A stretch of DNA of 64,000 nucleotides, from the NCBI RefSeq assembly GCF_000234355.1, contig NZ_AGQV01000006.1, positions 1 to 64,000 on the forward strand, given 5' to 3'. The DNA comes from Gluconobacter morbifer G707. Its GTDB lineage: Bacteria > Pseudomonadota > Alphaproteobacteria > Acetobacterales > Acetobacteraceae. A model generated the notes under the pieces. The model did not search any database, was not told the DNA's origin, and was given only the letters and a program-made list of their open reading frames with translations. Both the position numbers and the translations under genes were made by a program. This document shows, in pieces, positions 45,932-52,949 of the stretch; the stretch's first letter is position 1; each line of letters starts with the position of its first letter.

Positions 45932-46705
45932 TCAGGTGGAGGCTTTTTCCTTCCATGTCGTAACAAGAAATGACGCCATGGTTCCAGCGAGGTTCACCGC
46001 CAATTCAGCATGGCGTGGTTTGGGTTTTATAGGTCGACGCCCCTGCCCATGGGCATCACCGATCTTGTTCCGGATTGAGCCCAGTCCGTTCACCACCGAT
46101 TGGCAGTTGCCCAGAATGGTCTTGAAGGCATCTTCCTGATGCTGGTGAGGAGCAAGGTTCAGCAATGTGGCTGTAAGGGCCCAGAGCTTTGGCAGGTCAG
46201 CTTTTTCGGAATAGGCTTCTCCTGCGTCGTCCAGGATATGTTTGCAGACGGTTTCGAGCAGTGTCCGGGCTGCGGTAATTGCTCCATCGGGATCGACCAA
46301 ACGGCGATCCAGTGCCTTTTGCCAGATCGCACTTACATGCTCGGGATCAAAGGCTTCCAGAGCTTCGGTCATGGGAGCCACACCTACGCCAGTCGCCTGC
46401 GCCTCAAGATAATCCAGCGTTGGCCGAAAGCCGCCCCAGATATATTTCCGGCGTTCCAGATAGGTCCTGTAGCGGGCTTTGATGAACTGCCAGAACTGAT
46501 CGTTGTTGCGGTGACGTCGTACGAAATCAGGGAGGCGGCTTGATATGGTTGGATCGCTTAAGAGCTCTTGGCGAAGTCGGCTGAACGTCTCTTCATCCAT
46601 TCTGCTATCGCCTGTGGCGTTGCAGATGAGCGCCATCTGGAATTTTTCCACCTTCTCCAGAAGGGTGCGCTCATCCATTTCATCGTCGTTAAAGTCGAAG
46701 CCCAC
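45932..46705 (-). CDS. Abi_C (abortive infection C-terminal, HEPN-like) protein
   Basis: About 257 residues. The C-terminal half matches the Abi_C family: DGAITAARTLLETVCKHILD, YSEKADLPKLWALTATLLNL, then SVVNGLGSIRNKIGDAHGQG and a helix to the end. RNKIGDAH (Arg212 to His219) is an Rx6H-type HEPN RNase motif. The start is placed at GTG 46705, behind GGAGG with a 5-base gap; an upstream GTG at 46717 abuts the RhuM stop. The N-terminal part (DEMDERTLLEKVEKFQMALI and following) is unfamiliar. Known of the family: Abi_C proteins stop phage growth by suicide or dormancy, presumably RNA cleavage. Transcribed with RhuM just upstream. Confidence 0.8.
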   Translation of the reverse strand: MGFDFNDDEMDERTLLEKVEKFQMALICNATGDSRMDEETFSRLRQELLSDPTISSRLPDFVRRHRNNDQFWQFIKARYRTYLERRKYIWGGFRPTLDYLEAQATGVGVAPMTEALEAFDPEHVSAIWQKALDRRLVDPDGAITAARTLLETVCKHILDDAGEAYSEKADLPKLWALTATLLNLAPHQHQEDAFKTILGNCQSVVNGLGSIRNKIGDAHGQGRRPIKPKPRHAELAVNLAGTMASFLVTTWKEKAST

Positions 46706-46717
46706 GCAAACCTCCAC

Positions 46718-47743
46718 TCAGTTCGGCCGCTTCTTTGGTCTGCTCTTTGCCAGCTGCTTCACGTTGCCAATGGCTTCCATGAAATGTCGCTCCGCCGGGC
46801 TCGGATTTTCAATGGCCCGTTTGCGCCAACGTTCAAATTCTTCAACGCTTTTCAATTTCGCTGTTAACGCGCTGCACTTTCCTGCATGCGTCAACACGTC
46901 CCGATCGCCCAAGCGCAGGAAGTCGTCCAGTTTGGAGATCCAATCTTTCATCGTCATTTGCCTGCGGCCCATGGCTTGAAATTCGGCAAACTCCAAGTAG
47001 GCAGAAACGATACGATTGAGGGCTGCAATCTCTTCGTCTTCGAGATAATTCTTCGCTATGTCCACGTCTGCCTTACGTGGAGGACCACCTTTCGACTGGT
47101 TGGCCCATGACGTAAGGCCCATGTGATCCCGATCTGCGTTGGCTCTGCTATTGATGACTTCGGCCGCTGTATGGCCATGCGCTGCCCAATGCATCTTGTT
47201 CTGCACGGCTTGGAAAAACCGGCCGGAGGTCTCCGCTTTCGGATCGTAGTCAACGCTGGTTGCGTAGATTTCCAATACCTTTTTGTAGAACAGCTTTTCT
47301 GATGACCGGATGTCCCGGATGCGTTCGAGCAGTTCATCGAAATAATCGGAATCCGGATCCTTCAGGCGCTCGTCATCCATGGCAAAGCCTTTGACGAGAT
47401 ATTCCGAAAGGACTGTCGAAGCCCAGCGACGGAACTGCGTGCCACGTGGGCTGCGGACGCGGAACCCGATAGCCAGAATCATAGGCAAGCTATAATGGGC
47501 AACCAGCCTCTCAACCGAGCGGTCGCCTTCAGTTTGAACTATTGAGTAATTCTCAATAGTTGCCTCGCTCTGCTCGCCTTCGGCGATTATCCCTTTGATA
47601 TGCTTGTTGATATTCGAGACAGTGGTTTGAAAAAGATCGGCGATCTCAGTCTGCGTGAGCCAGACCGTGCCTTTGATCGCTCGAAGCTGGATGGTCTGTT
47701 CTCCGTCCTCGGTCGTGTAGAGAATGATTTCGCCGTTGCTCAT
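46718..47743 (-). CDS. RhuM-family protein (copy 1)
   Basis: A 341-residue RhuM homologue. N-terminal MSNGEIILYTTEDGEQTIQL and VWLTQTEIADLFQTTVSNIN (a DNA-binding-like motif), then VRSPRGTQFRRWASTVLSEY, LVKGFAMDDERLKDPDSDYF, and HGHTAAEVINSRANADRDHM. The family is named from Salmonella SPI-3; its biochemical role is not settled. A longer frame begins at 47815, but ATG 47743 aligns with copy 2. The first 20 residues are nearly identical to copy 2 at 50903-51925, while the C-terminal 130 differ. The Abi_C gene follows directly, the small 59-residue gene precedes by 34 bases. Confidence 0.88.
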   Translation of the reverse strand: MSNGEIILYTTEDGEQTIQLRAIKGTVWLTQTEIADLFQTTVSNINKHIKGIIAEGEQSEATIENYSIVQTEGDRSVERLVAHYSLPMILAIGFRVRSPRGTQFRRWASTVLSEYLVKGFAMDDERLKDPDSDYFDELLERIRDIRSSEKLFYKKVLEIYATSVDYDPKAETSGRFFQAVQNKMHWAAHGHTAAEVINSRANADRDHMGLTSWANQSKGGPPRKADVDIAKNYLEDEEIAALNRIVSAYLEFAEFQAMGRRQMTMKDWISKLDDFLRLGDRDVLTHAGKCSALTAKLKSVEEFERWRKRAIENPSPAERHFMEAIGNVKQLAKSRPKKRPN

Positions 47744-47777
47744 TGGGTGCGCTTTCTTCAGGATCTGAGTGCAGGCT

Positions 47778-47957
47778 TCAGGAAGCCCATGGTTCGTGCA
47801 GCATAAGGCGGGCAAGACCCTCGTTATCCCCTGTTGATGCGCGTATTGTTTTGGAACGTGCGTTCTTGGCGCTGGTCACAATGATCAGGCCTTTATCGAC
47901 GCGATACCAGCCGATCCTTTTACCATCTTTCATAACGTCGATCCGCTGGTTGTTCAT
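47778..47957 (-). CDS. 59-residue hypothetical protein upstream of RhuM copy 1
   Basis: MNNQRIDVMKDGKRIGWYRV followed by DKGLIIVTSAKNARSKTIRA and a GDNEGLARLMLHEPWAS tail. The ATG at 47957 has CAGGAGTAGAGCGC ahead of it; a longer frame to 48089 runs through the decayed regulator sequence and is rejected. It looks like a small beta-strand domain with a helix. Position directly before RhuM is where copy 2 has its XRE regulator, so an antitoxin or partner role is possible but unproven. Confidence 0.6.
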   Translation of the reverse strand: MNNQRIDVMKDGKRIGWYRVDKGLIIVTSAKNARSKTIRASTGDNEGLARLMLHEPWAS

Positions 47958-47962
47958 GCGCT

Positions 47963-48060
47963 CTACTCCTGTTGGGCAGAGGCCAGCCACACGCCGGGGC
48001 CGCCTCCGTTTTGGGGGATGAACTCTACGCCTGCAGGTTCCAAGCTTTTCAGATGCCTGT
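47963..48060 (-). pseudogene. Decayed C-terminal remnant of an XRE regulator
   Basis: In the minus frame this reads LKSLEPAGVEFIPQNGGGPG then VWLASAQQE and stop TAG at 47965-47963. It matches the C terminus of the intact XRE gene at 51922-52164 (ALEAAGVEFIPQNGGGPGV). About 44 bases (47991-48034) are identical to the 51950 region. A stop lies just upstream and the helix-turn-helix part is missing. Confidence 0.82.
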
Positions 48061-48267
48061 GATCGTGGCGGCGCACAATATCGTTTCATCTACTTTGAGG
48101 TGGTTATTATCACGAAATTGTGAATAACTGTTATTTCTCCCCATTGCGCTTCCTTGCGTCTTATTGCGCGACAAATACCAACGCCAATAAATTCCTAAAA
48201 TTTCCGCTATTGTCTTAAAAATTCTCTAAGGCAATTCTCTCATCCGGAATGGATTCGGAGGATAATA

Positions 48268-48459
48268 GTGGAAGAATCCAAGCTTCTTTCTTTAGAAGAG
48301 GTTGCGCATTTGGCGAGAGTTACTTCTCGAACGATGCGTAAATATCTCTCGGAACAGAAAGGGCCAGTAATGACCCGGATTGGCGGGCGGGTTTTTGTTC
48401 GCCGAGATCATTTCGAGAGCTGGTTAGCGTCCTGTGTGGTTTCGCAGAACGCGTCTTAA
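48268..48459 (+). CDS. Small helix-turn-helix (AlpA/excisionase-like) protein
   Basis: A 63-residue winged-helix-like DNA-binding protein: LLSLEEVAHLARVTSRTMRK then GPVMTRIGGRVFVRRDHFES, the pattern of HTH_17/excisionase proteins. It starts with GTG at 48268 behind CGGAGGATAATA. It may act as recombination directionality factor or as regulator of the two genes that follow. The 178-bp leader has palindromic AT-rich sequence and a 13-mer shared with the leader of the second AlpA-like gene. Confidence 0.78.
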   Translation: MEESKLLSLEEVAHLARVTSRTMRKYLSEQKGPVMTRIGGRVFVRRDHFESWLASCVVSQNAS

Positions 48460-48474
48460 TTTCAGAGGTACAAT

Positions 48475-48678
48475 ATGAAGAAGAAAATGAAGAAAGACCG
48501 CAGTCTTTCAAACCGTTTTGCACACCTCAATTCCGGACTTATTTCCGATGTTGAGGCTTCCCAGGCGCAGAAGTCGTCCGGCGTTGCGCGTCGGATGCTC
48601 GCCACTCATCAAAAATTATATGCCGATCACGCGCCGGGATCTCCGAAGCAAGCGCTGACAAAATCGGGAAGGGCATAA
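48475..48678 (+). CDS. 67-residue basic hypothetical protein
   Basis: MKKKMKKDRSLSNRFAHLNS onward: lysine-rich start, then a helical, hydrophilic chain ending SPKQALTKSGRA. The start has AGAGGTACAAT ahead. It lies 15 bases after the helix-turn-helix gene and one base before the coiled-coil gene, clearly one operon. No family recognised. Confidence 0.6.
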   Translation: MKKKMKKDRSLSNRFAHLNSGLISDVEASQAQKSSGVARRMLATHQKLYADHAPGSPKQALTKSGRA

Positions 48679-48679
48679 G

Positions 48680-49423
48680 ATGAACATGGAAACTGCAAAA
48701 ATCGCTGATTTTCGCCCATTGTCCAGCAGCTTTGATGATCTGAAAAACGCGCTTGTAGCGATTGACGCTGAGATTTCTTCGATCAAATCCGCTTTGAGCG
48801 ATGGAGAAGTGGCACGAAATGGCCTGCTCTCTACAGGAACTGCGAAAGAGGTCGTTAATCACGATGTCCTTTTGAAAGAAGCCAAAATCTCTTTGGCGCA
48901 ATTTGAAAAGCTTCGGAAGACCACGGCCGATCAGCTGCGCAATGCTGAAGAAGAAGCCGAGGTGGCCGAATTCCTTGGGAAGATCGAACGTCACAATCAG
49001 CTTGTTGCAAGCCTGACCGACTGGAAGGATTCAGAATACGTCAGGATGCAGGAACTGCTTACCATGGGTGTTTCGCTCGCTACCCAGATTAAGGACAGCG
49101 AGAAGAAGCTGGAAGCAGCGAGAAACGCATTTGCGTCGCTTCCCAATGATGACCGTAGGCGCTCTCTTCTTGCCGCCCAGGCACCTACTGTCGTGACAGG
49201 TATTCGTGGAACCGTCCAGGTCGTGAAATACGGAGCTTCAGGTGCATTCCGGGGCGAGCGTACGGATCTGCTGCCTGAAGTGATCAACCTGCCCGAGCCG
49301 CATGGTGGTGGAGAGGTTGCTATGACGGTGTCTCGTCGGTCTGAGAGGCACCGACAGCATGTCCAGCCTTCGACCCGACCTATGGTTACGCGATCTGGCG
49401 GCCCTGTAATCACGTACGGGTGA
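48680..49423 (+). CDS. Coiled-coil hypothetical protein
   Basis: A 247-residue protein. Residues about 15-165 are mostly charged helix with heptad-like spacing (SIKSALSDGEVARNGLLSTG, AQFEKLRKTTADQLRNAEEE, QIKDSEKKLEAARNAFASLP). The last 70 residues are Gly/Arg-rich and probably unstructured (GASGAFRGERTDLLPEV, SRRSERHRQHVQPSTRP). No membrane segment. Third gene of the short plus-strand operon between the two defence clusters. No family recognised; a structural or DNA-associated role is only a guess. Confidence 0.6.
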   Translation: MNMETAKIADFRPLSSSFDDLKNALVAIDAEISSIKSALSDGEVARNGLLSTGTAKEVVNHDVLLKEAKISLAQFEKLRKTTADQLRNAEEEAEVAEFLGKIERHNQLVASLTDWKDSEYVRMQELLTMGVSLATQIKDSEKKLEAARNAFASLPNDDRRRSLLAAQAPTVVTGIRGTVQVVKYGASGAFRGERTDLLPEVINLPEPHGGGEVAMTVSRRSERHRQHVQPSTRPMVTRSGGPVITYG

Positions 49424-49495
49424 CGGCGGCGAGGTTACCACTGCGCAAGAATGGCGGAATGAATGTCCTGGTCTTAGGTATCAGCCATCAGACAT

Positions 49496-50842
49496 TCAAG
49501 CCGCCAACCGTTCGCAGAAAGAGGCCAGCTCCTGATGATGCAACAGATGCACACCTGTAGTGGCCGCGATTTGGCGGGCCGGAATGGTGTAGCCGGCATT
49601 TGAGACCACGATGGCCTCATCTGCCTGCTGGTGTTGCTTGGCGGCGTAGACTTCCTGCACGGCTTTGTTGCCGACAGGCTGGCTATAGAGTTTGCACTGC
49701 ACCACGATTTTCCGGCCGCCTTTGGTTGCGATGACATCCGCGCCCTGGTCGCCACTGGCTTGGGTAACGCGCGCATTCCAGCCCGCCTGTTCCAGAAGCA
49801 GCGCGCAATGGCGTTCATAGTCGATGGGATCCATCTGTGGATCGAATACACGTGGATCGCTTAGAGGCTTCTGGTTCAAGACGGCGCCTGGTGGTGTGCC
49901 TTGGGCCACATCATCAATGAGCTGGCGGGCGCGATCTTGGATCAAAGGCCATTGATCCACCATGTTCCCCAGGCTCAGAAGGGGCAGAAGTCGGCTGCTA
50001 CAAAAATAATCAATCTCTTTCATCCATCTGCTGACATCGAGAGTTCCGTAGTCATCACGAATCAGCTTCTGAAAGCGCTTGATCTGTAGCGTGCTCGCCT
50101 GAGCATAAATTTCTCGTTGTGCAATTTCCCAGGCTTGTTGTTCTCGCTCCATGCGGCGTCGGCGATCATCAGCACGTTGCCAAAAGCGAAAGCCGTAATA
50201 GCCGGCTACTCCACAAAAAATCAGTAGAAGAAACAGGATTCCGCCGTAGCCAGAGTTCGTGTCTGGTGCGGATTTGGAAACAGTAGGAGGCGAGACAGGA
50301 GAGGCGGGTTCGTTTGGAGCAGAATCTTCTTCTGTGGTCGCATCTTTCGGAGGCGCTGTGTCGTGCCGGGGCTTTTGCCAGCCCTTCGGAAGAATATCGG
50401 TGGTTTCGCCAGAGGACTGCGGTGGTGTTTCTGGCTCTGGGCTTACAGGGGCAAGCTGCACCGGTCCGTTTGTTGGGGCCTCAGCAGAAGGCTGAGGAGC
50501 TATGGGGACGCCGGAAGATACCTGCTGGGGAAGGAAGAATAGTGGCGGCATGCCAGTGCGTGGCGGATCGCGGCGCAAAAGGAGCAGCCCATTTTCCTGG
50601 CTGATCTGTTCCCATTTCTCGCCGGGATCCACCTGAAAGCACCGACCGTCCGTGATGACGAAGTGGACCCAGCCGGGATCGTTCTGGCGCGGATCCGTGT
50701 GATTGGCGAGTGCGCGTGTGGCTCGTGGGTTCACACAGGCATAGGACTGCCCGGTGGGATGAAAAACGCCGTCTGCCAAAGCGGTGGCAGGAGAGAGCAG
50801 CGCAAGAGCCATGAGAAGCGTTTTGGTATTAAGGCGGCGCAT
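49496..50842 (-). CDS. Membrane-anchored Mrr-type restriction endonuclease
   Basis: A 448-residue protein with an unusual plan. The ATG at 50842 (AGGAGAAAGA before it) gives a signal peptide MRRLNTKTLLMALALLSPAT ending ALA; then about 90 residues of probable periplasmic domain, a Pro/Glu/Thr-rich stretch, a transmembrane helix (GILFLLLIFCGVAGYYGFRF), a charged coiled region, and a C-terminal Mrr/PD-(D/E)xK domain: IDYERHCALLLEQAGWNARV, ASGDQGADVIA with the Asp, and KIVVQCKLYS with the QxK. Mrr nucleases cut modified or foreign DNA. Here the nuclease would face the cytoplasm while tied to the inner membrane. Lies 60 bases after RhuM copy 2. Confidence 0.85.
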   Translation of the reverse strand: MRRLNTKTLLMALALLSPATALADGVFHPTGQSYACVNPRATRALANHTDPRQNDPGWVHFVITDGRCFQVDPGEKWEQISQENGLLLLRRDPPRTGMPPLFFLPQQVSSGVPIAPQPSAEAPTNGPVQLAPVSPEPETPPQSSGETTDILPKGWQKPRHDTAPPKDATTEEDSAPNEPASPVSPPTVSKSAPDTNSGYGGILFLLLIFCGVAGYYGFRFWQRADDRRRRMEREQQAWEIAQREIYAQASTLQIKRFQKLIRDDYGTLDVSRWMKEIDYFCSSRLLPLLSLGNMVDQWPLIQDRARQLIDDVAQGTPPGAVLNQKPLSDPRVFDPQMDPIDYERHCALLLEQAGWNARVTQASGDQGADVIATKGGRKIVVQCKLYSQPVGNKAVQEVYAAKQHQQADEAIVVSNAGYTIPARQIAATTGVHLLHHQELASFCERLAA

Positions 50843-50902
50843 TCTTTCTCCTGACGTTCTCAATGACTGTTCTAGGCGCATGTGAGGTTCTGATGCTGAC
50901 GC

Positions 50903-51925
50903 TCAGTCCTGCCTTCTCTTTCGAGTAAGCCGTACAGCTTTCTCGATGTCTTCCAGGGCGACGCTCACGTCTATGTCCGGCTCGCTTTCCGTCTTCTTGC
51001 GGTTTGCGAGCTTACGGCCTGCGTCAAAAGTTTCGTATCTTTGGTGAGCAACGGTCTTGGCCTGTGTCTGGGATCGGCTTCCCGGCCCGTGCAGAACAGG
51101 GAACTCGTTGCTTTTCAGGAAGGTGTCCAACACCCCTTCCCATTCTTTAAGCTGAATGGTCCGGCGGCGTTGGGCACGAAGCTCGGCCGTATCAAGAAAC
51201 ATCGTGACGATCTGGTTGAGTTCTTGGATTTCCTGATTGCCCAGGTAATTTTTGGCGACCGTGACGTCTTCTTTGCAGACACGCTGCTTTTTCCATGACG
51301 TCAGCCCCATGTTCGGGGCTTGAGGGTCTGAACGCGCAATAATCAGTTCTGCAGCTGTGTGCCCTGTGACGGCATGAAGCATTTTGTTCTGGATCGTGGC
51401 GTAGAAGTCTCTCGCCACTTGGCTTCTTCCGTCATAGTTCTCGCTGAGCGAGAGGATATCCCGGACCTTGTGATAGAAGCGTGCCTCCGATGCCCGGATT
51501 TCCCGGATGCGCCCGAGAAGCTCATCGAAATAATCATGCTTCGGGTCCTTCAGGCGCTCATCATCCATGGCAAAGCCTTTGACGAGATACTCTTTCAGGA
51601 CGCTGTTAGCCCAGCGTCGGAACTGGGTCCCTCGTGGTGACCGAACGCGCATGCCGATGGCGAGCACGGCGTCGAGATTATACTGGAGCGTATTGTAGGC
51701 TTTGCCGTCTGCGGCAGTTATCAAGGATTCCTTGACAACTGAATCGGGGGCCAACTCCTGGTCCGAAAATATGTTGTTAAGGTGAAGGCTGACGTTCTGT
51801 TTTGTTGTATCGAATAATTCTGCAATCTCAGCTTGGGTAAGCCAGATGGTGCCCTCGATGGCTCGGAGTTGAATCGTCGTAAGGCCATCTTCGGTGTTGT
51901 AGAGAATGATCTCGCCGTTGCTCAT
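50903..51925 (-). CDS. RhuM-family protein (copy 2)
   Basis: A 340-residue RhuM homologue: MSNGEIILYNTEDGLTTIQL, IWLTQAEIAELFDTTKQNVS, LDAVLAIGMRVRSPRGTQFR, KEYLVKGFAMDDERLKDPKH and VTGHTAAELIIARSDPQAPN. The C-terminal tail is Lys/Arg-rich and unlike copy 1. It overlaps the XRE regulator by four bases (ATGA), so the pair looks like a regulator/effector module. The anchored Mrr gene follows. Confidence 0.88.
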   Translation of the reverse strand: MSNGEIILYNTEDGLTTIQLRAIEGTIWLTQAEIAELFDTTKQNVSLHLNNIFSDQELAPDSVVKESLITAADGKAYNTLQYNLDAVLAIGMRVRSPRGTQFRRWANSVLKEYLVKGFAMDDERLKDPKHDYFDELLGRIREIRASEARFYHKVRDILSLSENYDGRSQVARDFYATIQNKMLHAVTGHTAAELIIARSDPQAPNMGLTSWKKQRVCKEDVTVAKNYLGNQEIQELNQIVTMFLDTAELRAQRRRTIQLKEWEGVLDTFLKSNEFPVLHGPGSRSQTQAKTVAHQRYETFDAGRKLANRKKTESEPDIDVSVALEDIEKAVRLTRKRRQD

Positions 51926-52164
51926 CGGGATGTTTTCTCCTTCAGGCGCACGCCGGGGCCGCCTCCGTTTTGGGGGATGAACTCTACGCCTGCGGCTTCC
52001 AAGGCTTTTCGAAGGGCTGCGAGATTGTTCGCGTATGGGGTGCGGGCACCTCTCTCAAAATCGACAATAGTCTGGCGCGACACAGACGCAGCCTCTGCCA
52101 ATTCAGTTTGGCTGATGCCTAGCATTGCACGGGCACCACGGCATTGAGCAGCTGACAGTTCCAC
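51922..52164 (-). CDS. XRE-family transcriptional regulator
   Basis: An 80-residue protein with a clear helix-turn-helix: ARAMLGISQTELAEAASVSR then QTIVDFERGARTPYANNLAA, followed by LRKALEAAGVEFIPQNGGGP, a tail common in small alphaproteobacterial XRE proteins. Starts with GTG at 52164. Two GATAGAGGT boxes lie at and just before its ribosome-binding site, so autoregulation is likely. Coupled to RhuM copy 2; may act as its transcriptional brake or antitoxin (inference). Confidence 0.9.
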   Translation of the reverse strand: MELSAAQCRGARAMLGISQTELAEAASVSRQTIVDFERGARTPYANNLAALRKALEAAGVEFIPQNGGGPGVRLKEKTSR

Positions 52165-52167
52165 CGG

Positions 52168-52207
52168 ACCTCTATCTTTTTGATTGACGTTGGATCAAAC
52201 CTCTATC
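52168..52207 (-). promoter_or_regulatory. Candidate operator pair for the XRE regulator
   Basis: Two identical 9-mers (GATAGAGGT read on the minus strand) at 52168-52176 and 52199-52207, 31 bp apart, about three helical turns. The inner one overlaps the Shine-Dalgarno region of the XRE gene. Confidence 0.5.
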
Positions 52208-52308
52208 AGAGTAATTGAGGTTGGACGTTGTGCCAATCGAAAAGCGGCACGGTTGAGAGCTGGAACCTCTTAACCGCGCCTAACCATAACCCGAGGGAGT
52301 ACTCGGCA

Positions 52309-52536
52309 ATGGCTATTCATGCCTTTACCACGTCCGGCTTATGCCGGGCAGTGATTGCGTCTGTGCATCTTGCATCTGAGGCAGCCCCTGCTGTTCTGGG
52401 TGCAGGCCTGTTCCTGCTTTCCGCCCTGACACTGGCTCAGCCTGAGCACCTGCACGGTCCGGCGAAATCCGTTCATCATCATGCCAGACCCTCGCTTCTG
52501 CTGGCGTCTGCGAAAGCGGGAGGAGCACGGCCATGA
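52309..52536 (+). CDS. 75-residue hypothetical protein
   Basis: MAIHAFTTSGLCRAVIASVH then a hydrophobic AAPAVLGAGLFLLSALTLAQ and a His-rich tail (HLHGPAKSVHHHARP). One possible transmembrane helix. ATG at 52309 is behind GAGGGAGTACTCGGCA. First gene of the long plus-strand operon, overlapping the next by four bases. No family recognised. Confidence 0.6.
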   Translation: MAIHAFTTSGLCRAVIASVHLASEAAPAVLGAGLFLLSALTLAQPEHLHGPAKSVHHHARPSLLLASAKAGGARP

Positions 52537-52949
52537 CGCACAATCAATCCAAAGCCAGAACGGCGACTGTGACCGGTCTGGCCCGTCTCGCTGGGCTTGC
52601 TGCCATTACGGGAGCAGAGGCCATCACGGCGGACTCAGTGACGCTCTGTGCGCCCCCAGCTGATGCGCGTCTGGTCGGACTGTGTGCGGATCTGACCGAG
52701 ATAGAACAGTGGCGGCAATCCCGGCTCGCAGGGAGGTGCAATTTTCCGGCTGTCCAGTTGGGTGGATTGTTGGCCCAGCGTCAGCTTCTGATTGCCGACG
52801 TCTGCGAAACGAAGGCTGCAACTCGGGACGGCCTCAAAGCCAAAGCCCGCGCTGTTCGGCTGGTGCTAGGTGACGCTGTGGTGCCGCGCAACATGCGGGA
52901 AGCCCTGATGCGCTCTCTGCTGGAAGACATGCGGGGAGGGCTTCTGTGA
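52533..52949 (+). CDS. 138-residue hypothetical protein with one LxxLCxxL-type repeat unit
   Basis: N terminus with small residues (GLARLAGLAAITGAEAITA). From residue 48 on it resembles one unit of the repeat found three times in the next gene: ARLVGLCADLTEIEQWRQSR, CETKAATRDGLKAKARAVRL and LMRSLLEDMRGG. Overlaps both neighbours, so translation is coupled. No family name can be given. Confidence 0.6.
   Translation: MTHNQSKARTATVTGLARLAGLAAITGAEAITADSVTLCAPPADARLVGLCADLTEIEQWRQSRLAGRCNFPAVQLGGLLAQRQLLIADVCETKAATRDGLKAKARAVRLVLGDAVVPRNMREALMRSLLEDMRGGLL

Noticed and set aside
47958-48089. Extended N terminus for the 59-residue protein
   Set aside because: It translates the decayed XRE sequence in another frame, while ATG 47957 has a good ribosome-binding site.
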